A program made the translations under genes and the position numbers. A stretch of DNA of 64,000 nucleotides from positions 284,501 to 348,500 of the forward strand of contig NZ_AQQU01000001.1 of assembly GCF_002210105.1 (NCBI RefSeq). Direction: 5' to 3'. This document shows positions 1 through 8,145 of the stretch, piece by piece. Every line of letters starts with the position of its first letter. Within the stretch, counting starts at the first letter, position 1. The stretch comes from Oceanicola sp. 22II-s10i (GTDB lineage Bacteria > Pseudomonadota > Alphaproteobacteria > Rhodobacterales > Rhodobacteraceae). The notes below the pieces were generated by a model that saw only the letters and a list, made by a program, of their open reading frames with translations, did not search any database and was not told the origin of the DNA.

Positions 1-932
1 GCGATCCCGCTTTCCTGCGCGTATTTCGTCAGCGTCCGGGTCAGAGCCCCGCGGAAGCCCGCCATGTGGGTGCCGCCGTCGCGCTGCGGGATGTTGTTGG
101 TAAAGGGCAGCACCGTCTCGTGGTAGCTGTCGTTCCACCACATCGCGACCTCGACGCCGATGCCGTCGCGCTCGCCGTCGATATAGATCGGCTCGGGGAA
201 CATGGGCGACTTGGAGCGGTCGAGGTATTTGACGAATTCCTTGACCCCGCCCTCGTAGAACAGCTCGGTCCTGAGCGCCTCGGCGGGACGTTCGTCCTCC
301 AGCACGATGCGGACGCCGGAGTTCAGGAAGGCCAGTTCGCGCAGGCGCTTTTCCAGCGTGGCGTAGTCGTAGTTCAGGTTCGAGAATGTCTTGTCCGAGG
401 ACAGGAACCGCACCTCTGTCCCCTTCTCGCCCTCGGCGTCGCCGACGACCTCAAGCGGCGCGACGGTGACCGAGTTCTCGAAACGGACGTAGTGTTCCTT
501 GTTGTTCCGCCAGATCCGCAGCTCCAGCCAGTCGGAGAGCGCGTTCACCACGGAAATGCCCACGCCGTGCAGACCGCCGGAGACCTTGTAGGAGTTCTGG
601 TCGAACTTACCGCCCGCGTGAAGCTGGGTCATGATGACCTCGGCCGCGCTGACGCCTTCCTCGGCATGGATGTCGACCGGAATCCCGCGCCCGTTGTCGC
701 GGACGGAGACCGAGTTGTCGGCGTGAATCTTGACCCGAACGAAGTCCGCGTGACCCGCCAGCGCCTCGTCGATGCCGTTGTCCACCGCCTCGTAGATCAT
801 GTGGTGCAGACCGGACCCGTCGTCGGTGTCGCCGATGTACATGCCGGGACGCTTTCGCACCGCATCCAAGCCTTTGAGAACCTTGATGGAATCAGCGCCG
901 TATTGCGGTTGCTGCTCTTGCGGTTCGGACAT
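1..932 (-). CDS. gyrB: DNA gyrase subunit B (N-terminal part, cut by window edge)
   Basis: ATP-driven type II topoisomerase subunit that introduces negative supercoils with GyrA. Only codons 1 to about 310 are in the window; the gene continues past base 1. The reading begins [20 protein letters not shown] and contains the GHKL ATPase features: the [19 protein letters not shown] block, the [13 protein letters not shown] motif with the ATP/Mg Asn, [11 protein letters not shown], and the glycine-rich GGLHGVG lid. ATG at 930-932 is the first plausible start. The gene is co-oriented with recF, dnaN and dnaA but separated from recF by VOC and LysE genes and an opposing GST gene. Identification is secure from these motifs. 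Confidence 0.97.
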   Translation of the reverse strand, partial: MSEPQEQQPQYGADSIKVLKGLDAVRKRPGMYIGDTDDGSGLHHMIYEAVDNGIDEALAGHADFVRVKIHADNSVSVRDNGRGIPVDIHAEEGVSAAEVIMTQLHAGGKFDQNSYKVSGGLHGVGISVVNALSDWLELRIWRNNKEHYVRFENSVTVAPLEVVGDAEGEKGTEVRFLSSDKTFSNLNYDYATLEKRLRELAFLNSGVRIVLEDERPAEALRTELFYEGGVKEFVKYLDRSKSPMFPEPIYIDGERDGIGVEVAMWWNDSYHETVLPFTNNIPQRDGGTHMAGFRGALTRTLTKYAQESGI

Positions 933-1143
933 GCGTGATGGACCTCTTTCCAGTTGCCCATTTTATACCGGTCCATGGGGGGAATGTCACGTCCGGGACA
1001 CAATATTTAGCGGTTTCCCGAGGGTTTGCAGGGGTGACCGACGCACCGCGCGCACGATCTCCGCCGATCGGCCGAAACATGGCTTTGGAGACCGGCATGA
1101 TCGGCCTACAAATAGCCTGTCGCAGACAAAAGGAGCCGCCGGC

Positions 1144-1758
1144 ATGATCACCCTCTACTGGGCCCCGCGCTCGCGCGCCGGCCGCATGTTCTGGCTGCTG
1201 GAGGAGATCGGCCAGCCCTACGAGATTTCGGTCGTGGACTTCCGCTCCGACCCGCCCGTTCACCCCGAGGGCTTCGCCGACGCCAGCCCCCTGCGAAAGG
1301 TGCCCGCGATCCGCGACGGGGACACCGCGCTGGCCGATACCGCCGCCATCGCCCTCTACCTCGCCGACCGTTACGCGCCCGGCCGGCTCGCCCCCGCGCC
1401 GGACCATCCCGACCGCGGGCCGTTCCTGTTCTGGACGTTCTACAGCCCGTCCGCGATGGAACCCGCGATGACCGAGAAGTTCCTCCAGATCCCGCCGAAC
1501 CCGGCCAGTTACCCGTGGGGCAGCTTCGACCGGATGATGAGCGCGATCGAGGACCGGTTGGAGGGCCGCGACTGGCTGGTCGGGGACGATTTCACCGTGG
1601 CCGACTACATGGTCGGCGGCGCGCTCGGCTTCATCAGCCAGTTCAATATGGCCAAGCTCAGCCCCCGCCAGCAGGCCTATGCCGACCGCTGCGCCGCCCG
1701 GCCCGCAGCCAAGGCAGGCGCGGCCCGGGATGCCGAGGAGACGGCCCGGCTCGGCTGA
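1144..1758 (+). CDS. glutathione S-transferase family protein
   Basis: 204-residue cytosolic GST. The N-terminal thioredoxin-like domain begins MITLYWAPRSRAGRMFWLLE and contains the cis-Pro glutathione-site block KVPAI and the DTAAIALYLADRY segment. An all-helical C-terminal domain follows, with GDDFTVADYMVGG as the N-capping motif. The start at 1144 is chosen over upstream in-frame starts because AAAGGAG lies just before it and homology begins there. It is a plus-strand gene sitting between gyrB and lysE, both minus. Substrate unknown; one of three GST-type genes in the window. Confidence 0.9.
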   Translation: MITLYWAPRSRAGRMFWLLEEIGQPYEISVVDFRSDPPVHPEGFADASPLRKVPAIRDGDTALADTAAIALYLADRYAPGRLAPAPDHPDRGPFLFWTFYSPSAMEPAMTEKFLQIPPNPASYPWGSFDRMMSAIEDRLEGRDWLVGDDFTVADYMVGGALGFISQFNMAKLSPRQQAYADRCAARPAAKAGAARDAEETARLG

Positions 1759-1761
1759 GGC

Positions 1762-2382
1762 TCACATGAAGGGGATCAGCAGCCCCACGCCGATCATCAA
1801 CGCACCGGCGATCCGGTTGGTGCGCCGGATCGCCCGGCCCGAGGCCATCAGCCGCCGCATCCGGTCGATGAACAGCGCGAAGCACAGGTTGCCGATCAGC
1901 GGCACGATCATGGATATGCCGACGATCACCGCCATGTCCCACGTGGTGACACGGGTGATGTCGAAGAACCCCGGCAGCACGCCCATGTAGAACAGGATCG
2001 CCTTGGGGTTGCCGAGGATCACCGCCACCCCCGCAAGGAACCCGGCCCACATGCCGGGCCGCGTCAGGCGGCTGTCCGACGCGATGGTCTTGTCCGCATT
2101 GCGGATCAGGAGGAAACCCATCACCAGGAACATCCCCGCGCCGACGAAACGCAGGAAGGTCATGAAGCCCGAGAACACCGAGACGATCCACGACACGCCG
2201 AGGATCGCGAGGAAGGGCCACAGCATGTCCCCCACCACGACCCCGAGCGCCAGCGGCCATGCCGAGCGGAACCCGCCCGACAGCGCGCGGGCGGTCAGCG
2301 CCAGCCAGACCGGGCCGGGGGTGAAGAACAGGATCAGCAGCGCGCCGGCGTAAAAGCCGATCTCGGTCAGGGAAATCGTCAT
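1762..2382 (-). CDS. LysE/RhtB family amino-acid exporter
   Basis: 206-residue inner-membrane protein with about six hydrophobic segments. The first reads YAGALLILFFTPGPVWLALT, with the TPGP motif typical of the LysE/RhtB superfamily, and GNPKAILFYMG is the conserved internal loop. The family exports amino acids or derivatives by proton exchange; substrate cannot be predicted. Its start overlaps the end of the VOC gene by 4 nt (ATGA type), so it is translationally coupled and probably part of a recF-VOC-lysE transcript. It converges on the GST gene with only a 3-nt gap. Confidence 0.9.
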   Translation of the reverse strand: MTISLTEIGFYAGALLILFFTPGPVWLALTARALSGGFRSAWPLALGVVVGDMLWPFLAILGVSWIVSVFSGFMTFLRFVGAGMFLVMGFLLIRNADKTIASDSRLTRPGMWAGFLAGVAVILGNPKAILFYMGVLPGFFDITRVTTWDMAVIVGISMIVPLIGNLCFALFIDRMRRLMASGRAIRRTNRIAGALMIGVGLLIPFM

Positions 2383-2810
2383 GCGGGGTCCGGTATCGTC
2401 AGGCGGCCCTCGTCATCGAGGTGCCAGAAGGGATTCATCGCCAGTTCCCATACATGCCCGTCAGGGTCGGCGAAATAGCCGGAATAGCCGCCCCAGAAGA
2501 CTTTCTGCGGCCGCTTCAGTGCCTCGGCCCCTGCGCTCAGCGCCCGTTCATAGGCCGCATCCACCTCCGCCTCGGTCGCAAAGTTCTGCGCCAGCGTCAC
2601 GGCTCCGGTGCCGAGCGCGGCGCCGGGCCGCCCCTGATCGTCAGCCAGCGCCGTCCGCCCGAACAGGCCGAGGGCCATGCCGTCCATCCGGTAGAAGATC
2701 ACTTCGGGCGGGCCCGGCACCGGCTCCCAGCCGAGCGCGGCGTAGAACGTCCGCGACCGTTCCAGGTCTTCCACCCCGAGGGTGATGAGCGTCACGCGCT
2801 GCGTCTTCAT
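2379..2810 (-). CDS. VOC-superfamily (glyoxalase-like) protein
   Basis: 143 residues with the paired beta-alpha-beta-beta-beta modules of the vicinal-oxygen-chelate fold. It starts MKTQRVTLITLGVEDLERSR, has the strand pattern FYAALGWEPVPG, and ends with GYSGYFADPDGHVWELAMNP, the usual closing module with a metal-ligand Glu. Reaction unknown; relatives include glyoxalases, dioxygenases and antibiotic-binding proteins. It overlaps recF upstream and lysE downstream by 4 nt each, so all three are coupled. Confidence 0.88.
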   Translation of the reverse strand: MKTQRVTLITLGVEDLERSRTFYAALGWEPVPGPPEVIFYRMDGMALGLFGRTALADDQGRPGAALGTGAVTLAQNFATEAEVDAAYERALSAGAEALKRPQKVFWGGYSGYFADPDGHVWELAMNPFWHLDDEGRLTIPDPA

Positions 2811-3916
2811 GGGGCATCCCTTTCCGCGACCATGCTGGCGCCGCTGTCCTCGGTGACTTCCAGATACTGCGCCCGGCCGCCCAGATCGGTGAACAGCTCC
2901 GGCCCGGTGCCGGTCATGAACGCCTGTGCCCCGAGCGCGCAGATCTCGTCATAGAGCGCGGCGCGCCGACCGGCGTCAAGATGCGCCGCCACCTCGTCCA
3001 GCAGCAGGATCGGCGGCGCGCCGAAGTCCTGCGCCAGCCCCCGCGCATTGGCGAGGATCAGGCTGATCAGCAGCGCCTTCTGCTCGCCGGTCGAGGCGTC
3101 CTTTGCGGCGATCCCCTTGGCCGCCCAGTGCGCCTCCATATCCACCCTGTGCGCGCCGATCAGCGTCCGCCCCGCCGCGATGTCGCGGTTGCGGCCCTCC
3201 GACAGCGCGTCGCGCAGGTCGGACGCCTCCACGGGCAACTCGCCCTCGGCATGGGTCAGGGCAAGGTCGGGGGCGGGAAAGGCCGTCTCGGCGGCCTGCG
3301 TGGCCTCGGCGATCAGGTCCAGCGCGCGGCGGCGGTTGGCCATGATCTCGGCCCCCGCCTCGGCCATCTGCCGTTCCAGTGCAACGTACCAGTGCCCGTC
3401 GCGCACCATGTCCTTGAGCAGGCGGTTCCGTTCCCGCATCGCCTTGTCATAGGCCAGCGAGACGTCGGCATGGCCGGGGAAGAAGCTGAGCGTCATCCGG
3501 TCGAGGAACCGCCGCCGCCCGTCCGCGCCCTCGATCCACAGCCGGTCCATGCTGGGCACCAGCCACAGCACCCGCGCGATCCGCCCGAGCGCGACCTGAG
3601 CCGCAGCCTTGCCGTCGATCCTGACCTGCCGGGCCTGTCCGGCCTCGGTCACGATCTCGACTTCGTGGACCTGATGCAGCGAGCGCAGGACACCCGTCAG
3701 CTTCCAGCCGAGCGCCTCGGGGCGGCGCGCCATCTCCTCCGCCGCGGCACGGCGCAGGCCACGTCCGGGCGAGAAAAGGCTGACCGCCTCGATCAGGTTG
3801 GTCTTGCCCGCCCCGTTCGGCCCCCAGATCGCCACCGGCCGCCCGTCGAGCGCCACCGCCGCGCGCCGGTGCGAGCGGAAGTGCGACAGGGTGAGGTCGG
3901 TCAGGTGGAGGGTCAT
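2807..3916 (-). CDS. recF: DNA replication and repair protein RecF
   Basis: 369-residue SMC-like ATPase that, with RecO and RecR, loads RecA at gaps and helps restart replication. The N-terminus MTLHLTDLTLSHFRSHRRA is the RecF signature, with Walker A GPNGAGKTN at residues 32-40. The ABC signature-like STGEQKALLISLILANA and Walker B PILLLDEVAAHLDAGRR are in the C-terminal half. Length fits the family. It lies downstream of dnaN in the usual dnaA-dnaN-recF-gyrB order. Its stop overlaps the VOC start by 4 nt. Confidence 0.97.
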   Translation of the reverse strand: MTLHLTDLTLSHFRSHRRAAVALDGRPVAIWGPNGAGKTNLIEAVSLFSPGRGLRRAAAEEMARRPEALGWKLTGVLRSLHQVHEVEIVTEAGQARQVRIDGKAAAQVALGRIARVLWLVPSMDRLWIEGADGRRRFLDRMTLSFFPGHADVSLAYDKAMRERNRLLKDMVRDGHWYVALERQMAEAGAEIMANRRRALDLIAEATQAAETAFPAPDLALTHAEGELPVEASDLRDALSEGRNRDIAAGRTLIGAHRVDMEAHWAAKGIAAKDASTGEQKALLISLILANARGLAQDFGAPPILLLDEVAAHLDAGRRAALYDEICALGAQAFMTGTGPELFTDLGGRAQYLEVTEDSGASMVAERDAP

Positions 3917-4014
3917 GCGAAAGTCCTAACGCGGCCAACCGCCTGCCACCACCGGGAAAACCATGCCCCCGAGCTTCGCGCATCCCGCCCGGACAGCACC
4001 GAAGGTGCAGGGCG

Positions 4015-4044
4015 AGCGCCAGACCGGCCCCACGGTCTGGCGCT
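4015..4044. repeat. perfect 12-bp inverted repeat, 6-nt loop
   Basis: AGCGCCAGACCG at 4015-4026 pairs perfectly with CGGTCTGGCGCT at 4033-4044 across GCCCCA. No T-run follows on either strand, so it is not a standard terminator. A second GC-rich hairpin sharing the AGCGCC/GGCGCT arms lies about 70 nt further on, which suggests a dispersed palindromic element rather than a regulatory site. Confidence 0.75.
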
Positions 4045-4095
4045 GTGTCACCCGCGCGCGGCGTTCAGAATGGGGAGGTAGGCGGCTGGCATAAA

Positions 4096-4160
4096 GCCCG
4101 GACCTCGCCCGGTGCAGCGCCAGCCCCCGGTCCGGCGCTCACCGCCTCCGAGGTCCGGGC
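4096..4160. repeat. nested inverted repeat (65 nt)
   Basis: Outer arms GCCCGGACCTCG (4096-4107) and CGAGGTCCGGGC (4149-4160) are perfect complements. Inside, GGTGCAGCGCC (4111-4121) pairs with GGCGCTCACC (4134-4143) with one bulge. The whole would fold into a long stem or cruciform. It shares the AGCGCC/GGCGCT core with the 4015-4044 palindrome. It could be a REP-like element or a structured RNA end upstream of the dnaN terminator; its role is unknown. Confidence 0.7.
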
Positions 4161-4163
4161 ATG

Positions 4164-4187
4164 AAAAAGCCGGGCACCCGGCCCGGC
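4164..4187 (-). terminator. intrinsic terminator of dnaN
   Basis: On the minus strand a 7-bp GC stem (GCCGGGC/GCCCGGC, 5-nt loop, 4169-4187) is followed directly by five U residues (4164-4168). It lies about 50 nt past the dnaN stop. Confidence 0.8.
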
Positions 4188-4235
4188 CATCTCACGTTAG
4201 TCAGGGCGGCGTTCAGCCCGTCCCTGCACAAACCG

Positions 4236-5354
4236 TCAAACCCGCATCGGCATCACGACATAAACCGCGCTCGTGTCGTTCCCCTCGCGCATCAGGGTCG
4301 GATCCCCGGCGGAGTTGAACATGAACACCGCGTTCTCGCGATCCACCTGGCTGGCGATCTCCAGCAGGTATTTCGCGTTGAAGCCGATCTCCAGCGGGTC
4401 GTCACCATAGGCCACGGCCAGCTCTTCCTCGGCCGCGCCGCTGTCCGGCGCGTTGACGGACAGGACCAGCCGGTCCTCGTCCAGCGTCATCTTCACGGCG
4501 CGCGACCGCTCGGACGACACGGTCGCCACACGGTCCACCGCCTTGGCGAAATCCGAGGCGTCGACCTCCAGCCGCTTGGGGTTGTTCTGCGGAATGACCC
4601 GCGAATAATCCGGGAAGGTGCCGTCGATGACCTTTGACGTCAGCGTGATGTCCGGCGTGGCAAAGCGCACCTTGGTCTCGCTGACCGACACCGCGATCTC
4701 GGTCTCGTCATCGTCCAGCAGCTTGCGCATCTCGCCCACGGTCTTGCGCGGGACGATCACGCCCGGCATCGCCTCGGCGCCAGCAGGCAGGTCCGCGTCG
4801 ATCCGCGCCAGACGGTGCCCGTCGGTGGCGACACAGCGCAGCACCCGGCCGCCTTCGGCCTCGGCGATGTGCATGTAGACGCCGTTCAGGTAGTACCGCG
4901 TCTCTTCGGTCGAGATGGCGAACTTGGACTTGTCGAACAGCCGCCGCAGCACCGGCGCGGGGGCCGAGAAGTTCGCGGTGTATTCCGACGAGGCCATGAC
5001 CGGAAAATCTTCCTTGGGCAGCGTCGCGAGCGAGAAGTTCGACCGCCCCGCCTCGACCACCAGCCGCCCGGACGCGCCGTCGTCGGACAGGCTGACCAGC
5101 GACCCGTCCGGCAGCTTGCGGACGATCTCGTGCAGCGTCACCGCGCTGACCGTTGTCGCACCCGCACGCTCGACCATGGCGGGGGCCTTGTCGACCACCT
5201 CGATGTCGAGGTCGGTCGCGCGGAACCGCACGGTGTCTCCATCGGCTTCGATCAGGACGTTGGCGAGGATCGGAATGGTATTCCGGCGTTCGACGACCGA
5301 CTGCGCCTGTGCGACAGCCCTGAGCAGCGCCGCGCGCTCGATGCTGAGTTTCAT
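4236..5354 (-). CDS. dnaN: DNA polymerase III subunit beta (sliding clamp)
   Basis: 372 residues, the normal length for the homodimeric clamp that tethers Pol III to DNA. It starts MKLSIERAALLRAVAQAQSV and includes the typical RRNTIPILANVLIEA segment. The three clamp-fold repeats end in the hydrophobic cleft tail NDTSAVYVVMPMRV; the MPMR ending is diagnostic. It is expressed on its own: the next gene upstream is on the other strand and a terminator follows. It lies between recF and dnaA in the conserved order, but separated from dnaA by two opposing genes. Confidence 0.98.
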   Translation of the reverse strand: MKLSIERAALLRAVAQAQSVVERRNTIPILANVLIEADGDTVRFRATDLDIEVVDKAPAMVERAGATTVSAVTLHEIVRKLPDGSLVSLSDDGASGRLVVEAGRSNFSLATLPKEDFPVMASSEYTANFSAPAPVLRRLFDKSKFAISTEETRYYLNGVYMHIAEAEGGRVLRCVATDGHRLARIDADLPAGAEAMPGVIVPRKTVGEMRKLLDDDETEIAVSVSETKVRFATPDITLTSKVIDGTFPDYSRVIPQNNPKRLEVDASDFAKAVDRVATVSSERSRAVKMTLDEDRLVLSVNAPDSGAAEEELAVAYGDDPLEIGFNAKYLLEIASQVDRENAVFMFNSAGDPTLMREGNDTSAVYVVMPMRV

Positions 5355-5584
5355 CCCTCGCTCCTGTCCGTTTCCGGCCCGGCCGGTGTCTCGGCCCGGC
5401 CTGTCGCCGGGACGCTCACGCTAGCGGTTTCCGCCCCCGGCTCAAGCGTTTTCTTGCGTTTACGGGGTGAAGCGCAAGGGCGTCAAGCATACCCGCCGTG
5501 CAATCCTGCCCAACCGGGGCGGAAGACCTTGGTTACAGCGCTATTTCCGTTAGTTTTCACGGAAACCGACCGCCCGAGGCCAAG
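5355..5584. other. divergent promoter region dnaN / SH3 gene
   Basis: 230 nt between divergent genes. TTTCCGT (5544-5550) and ACGGAAA (5559-5565) form an inverted repeat around an 8-nt spacer some 20 nt before the SH3-gene start, and CTTGCG/CGCAAG (5453-5458, 5473-5478) form another. Either could be an operator. No clear sigma-70 box pair was seen. Confidence 0.4.
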
Positions 5585-5923
5585 ATGAACGTCACCGTCC
5601 GCACCGCATGGACTGCCAGCTATCCCGATCCGGTCTCGGTCGCGTCCGGCGACCCGCTTACGCTGTCGGGCCGCAGCGACGACTGGGAGGGTCACCGCTG
5701 GCTCTGGGCGCGCGATCCGCAGGGGCGCGAGGGCTGGGTGCCCGACAGCCTCGTCTCGTCGGATGGGCTGGCGAACTTTGACTATTCGGCCATGGAACTG
5801 TCCTGCTTTCCGGGCGACGGCCTGCAGGTGCTCGACCGGACGCATGGCTGGACGCTCTGCCGGAATGCGCGCGGGCAGACCGGCTGGGTGCCCGACAGCC
5901 ATCTGATCCTGCCCGGAAGCTGA
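5585..5923 (+). CDS. tandem SH3-domain protein
   Basis: 112 residues containing two SH3-like modules. The first runs from GDPLTLSGRSDDWEGHRWLW to GREGWVPDSLV (about residues 22-60), and the second from GDGLQVLDRTHGWTLC to GQTGWVPDSHL (about 76-108). Both end with the same GWVPDS motif, so the protein is an internal duplication. No signal peptide or membrane segment is seen, so it is probably cytoplasmic. The ATG at 5585 is preferred to one at 5498 because similarity between the modules and a purine-rich GAGGCCAAG leader fit it. Function unknown; it lies between dnaN and a GST gene. Confidence 0.78.
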   Translation: MNVTVRTAWTASYPDPVSVASGDPLTLSGRSDDWEGHRWLWARDPQGREGWVPDSLVSSDGLANFDYSAMELSCFPGDGLQVLDRTHGWTLCRNARGQTGWVPDSHLILPGS

Positions 5924-5990
5924 CCGGATTCACGACACGACATGACGCGATGCAGGCTGTTACCCTTGCCGGTACGTCAAGGAGGACTGC

Positions 5991-6683
5991 ATGCGCGCCC
6001 TGCTCTTCACCACCGGATCTCCCTTCGCCCGGGCCGTGCGGATCGTTCTGGACGAAATCGGCCTCGACTACGACCGGCGCGAGGAGATTACCACGCCGAG
6101 CGCCGCGCAGCGGGCCGAGGCCACGCCGACGTTACAGGTTCCGACATTGTGGGACGGCGACCTGACCCTCTGGGAAAGCGGCACGATCGCGGAATACCTG
6201 CTGGCCACCTATCCGCAGCGGACCGTTACCGAACCACCGCTCGCGCCGCTGGCATTCCGGGAGGACGCGGTGTGGCAGGACAAGCTGACCTTTGCCACGA
6301 TCCAGACCTTCGGCACCGCCGCGACGACGATCTCTCAGATGACATGGACCGGCGTTTCGGTCGGGACCAACACGCATCTCGACCGGTCCGCCGAAAAGCT
6401 GGCGCATATCCTGGGCTGGCTGGAAGAGCGGCTGGACAGCCCGGATCAAGGGTTCCAGCCGGGCGTCGTATCGCTGCACGACATCTTCCTCGCCGCGCAT
6501 GTCCGGTTCGTGCAGGCCCGGCCGCTCGGCCTCGACCTGCAGCTTGACCGGTTCCCGAGGATCGCAACCCTGCTGGAGCGACTCGATGCGCGGCCGAGTT
6601 TCCGCGCCAACCCGATATGGTGGTGGGACCCCGGCGTCACCGGCTACCAGCCCGATGGCACCCCGATCCGCGCCGAAACCTGA
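5991..6683 (+). CDS. glutathione S-transferase family protein
   Basis: 230-residue GST. N-terminal thioredoxin fold from MRALLFTTGSPFARAVRIVL, with a Ser in place of the usual Cys/Tyr region, then TLQVPTLWDGDLTLWESGTIAEYL with the cis-Pro and the Glu-Ser glutathione contacts. The helical C-terminal domain includes SLHDIFLAAHVRFVQARPLG. AAGGAGGACTGC precedes ATG 5991, a strong ribosome site. It is convergent with dnaA across the dnaA terminator. Substrate unknown. Confidence 0.9.
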   Translation: MRALLFTTGSPFARAVRIVLDEIGLDYDRREEITTPSAAQRAEATPTLQVPTLWDGDLTLWESGTIAEYLLATYPQRTVTEPPLAPLAFREDAVWQDKLTFATIQTFGTAATTISQMTWTGVSVGTNTHLDRSAEKLAHILGWLEERLDSPDQGFQPGVVSLHDIFLAAHVRFVQARPLGLDLQLDRFPRIATLLERLDARPSFRANPIWWWDPGVTGYQPDGTPIRAET

Positions 6684-6701
6684 CCCACGCCTTAAGGCAG
6701 C

Positions 6702-6727
6702 AAAAAGCCCGCCGTATTCCGGCGGGC
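6702..6727 (-). terminator. intrinsic terminator of dnaA
   Basis: GCCCGCCG (6707-6714) and CGGCGGGC (6720-6727) form a GC stem with a 5-nt loop. Read on the minus strand it is followed by five U residues (6702-6706). It lies about 40 nt past the dnaA stop and may also slow the converging GST transcript. Confidence 0.82.
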
Positions 6728-6728
6728 C

Positions 6729-6752
6729 GTAGGGTGCGTACACCACACGCAC
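6729..6752. repeat. partial copy of the GTAGGGTGCGT palindromic repeat
   Basis: GTAGGGTGCGT followed a few bases later by CGCAC, immediately after the dnaA terminator. The first 11 bases match one end of the perfect inverted repeat at 12131-12203 in the TRAP operon, so this is probably a degenerate member of the same dispersed element. Confidence 0.5.
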
Positions 6753-6765
6753 TTTCGCCCTGCGC

Positions 6766-8145
6766 TCACGCCTCGAGCATGCGGCGCAGCAGTTCCAGAT
6801 CCTCGGCCACCTGACCGTCGATCGCCATCAGCTCCTCGATCCGGCGGACGCCGTGCAGGACCGTGGTGTGATCCCGCCCGCCGAACCGGCGACCGATCTC
6901 GGGCAGCGAGCGCGAGGTCATCGTCTTGGCCAGATACATCGCCACCTGCCGCGGCCGCGCCAGCGAGCGCACCCGCTTGGGCCCCAGCATGTCGGACAGG
7001 CGGATGCTGTAGTGATCCGCCACCTTGCGCTGGATTTCCTCGACCGTGACCTTGCGCTCGGACAGCCGCAGGATGTCGGCGAGGCATTCCTGCGCCAGAT
7101 CCAGCGTGATCTCGCGACCGACGAGGCTTGCAAAGGCGAACAGCCGGGTCAGCGCGCCTTCCAGCACGCGGACGTTGGTGCTGATGCGATGCGCAAGGAA
7201 CTCCAGCACGCCGTCCGCGATCACCAGACCGGGATTCTGCGCACGGAAGGTTTCCGTCTTGGACTGAAGGATGCCGAGACGCAGCTCGTAATCGGTCGGG
7301 TGCAGGTCGACCACCAGACCGCACTGCAGGCGCGACTTGATCCGCTCCTCCAGTTCCATCTCGCCCGGCGCGCGGTCACCCGAAATGATGATCTGCTTGT
7401 TCTGGTCGATCAGCGCGTTGAAGGTGTGAAAGAACTCTTCCTGCGTGCTGTCCTTGCCGGCGATGAACTGGACGTCATCCACCATCAGCACGTCGACCGA
7501 ACGGAACAGCGACTTGAACTCGATGATGTTCCGTTCGCGCAGCGCCTGCACAAAGCGATACATGAACTGCTCGGCGCTCAGGTAGACCACGTTCAGATCG
7601 GGCTGCGACTGGCGCAGCTCCCACGCGATGGCATGCATCAGGTGCGTCTTGCCGAGGCCGACACCGCCATACAGGAACAGCGGGTTGAACGTCACCGGCC
7701 CGCCCTCGGCCACGCGGCGCGCGGCGGCATGGGCCAGTTCGTTCGGCTTGCCGACGACGAAGGTGTCGAAGGTGAACCGCTGGTCCAGCGGCGCCGGCGG
7801 CGGCATCACGCCTGCTCCGGTTGCGGCACGCTGAGGTGCCGGCTGAGCCGCGGGCGCCGTGGCAGCGGGCGGCCGGGCCTGTTCGGGCCGCCGCGCCATG
7901 TTGGCCGGCATCCCCGAGATTTCGATCCGCCGGACGCGGGAATCCGCGGCGGCGATGTGATTCAGGATCATGTCACCATAGGTGCGCGTGACATAGGTTC
8001 CGGCAAAGTTGGTGGGGGCGGTTATCCGCACGACACCATTTTCTTCGCCTGCAAATTGCAGTGGCTCGATCCAGTTTCTGAAGTTGCTCTGTCCGATCGT
8101 GTCGCGCAGCTGCTCTTTGAGCTTACCCCATTGCTCAATTGTCAT
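6766..8145 (-). CDS. dnaA: chromosomal replication initiator protein DnaA
   Basis: 459-residue AAA+ initiator that binds DnaA boxes and opens oriC. Domain I starts MTIEQWGKLKEQLRDTIGQS. A Pro/Ala-rich linker covers about residues 85-120. Walker A GGVGLGKT is at 160-167 and Walker B VLMVDDVQFI at about 219-228. Domain IV carries the DNA-recognition signature GGRDHTTVLHG at 422-432. The frame stays open upstream to 8346, but homology begins at ATG 8145, which is preceded by AGGACC. Monocistronic: rpsT upstream has its own terminator and another terminator follows dnaA. Confidence 0.98.
   Translation of the reverse strand: MTIEQWGKLKEQLRDTIGQSNFRNWIEPLQFAGEENGVVRITAPTNFAGTYVTRTYGDMILNHIAAADSRVRRIEISGMPANMARRPEQARPPAATAPAAQPAPQRAATGAGVMPPPAPLDQRFTFDTFVVGKPNELAHAAARRVAEGGPVTFNPLFLYGGVGLGKTHLMHAIAWELRQSQPDLNVVYLSAEQFMYRFVQALRERNIIEFKSLFRSVDVLMVDDVQFIAGKDSTQEEFFHTFNALIDQNKQIIISGDRAPGEMELEERIKSRLQCGLVVDLHPTDYELRLGILQSKTETFRAQNPGLVIADGVLEFLAHRISTNVRVLEGALTRLFAFASLVGREITLDLAQECLADILRLSERKVTVEEIQRKVADHYSIRLSDMLGPKRVRSLARPRQVAMYLAKTMTSRSLPEIGRRFGGRDHTTVLHGVRRIEELMAIDGQVAEDLELLRRMLEA

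Larger units (their letters stand above)
3917..4235. other. recF-dnaN intergenic region with strong palindromes
   Basis: 319 nt without a credible gene. It holds three inverted repeats: a perfect 12-bp pair at 4015-4044, a nested hairpin at 4096-4160, and the dnaN terminator at 4164-4187. The spacing implies that recF is expressed from its own promoter or by readthrough. Short overlapping reading frames here look like shadows of the GC-rich repeats. Confidence 0.7.
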
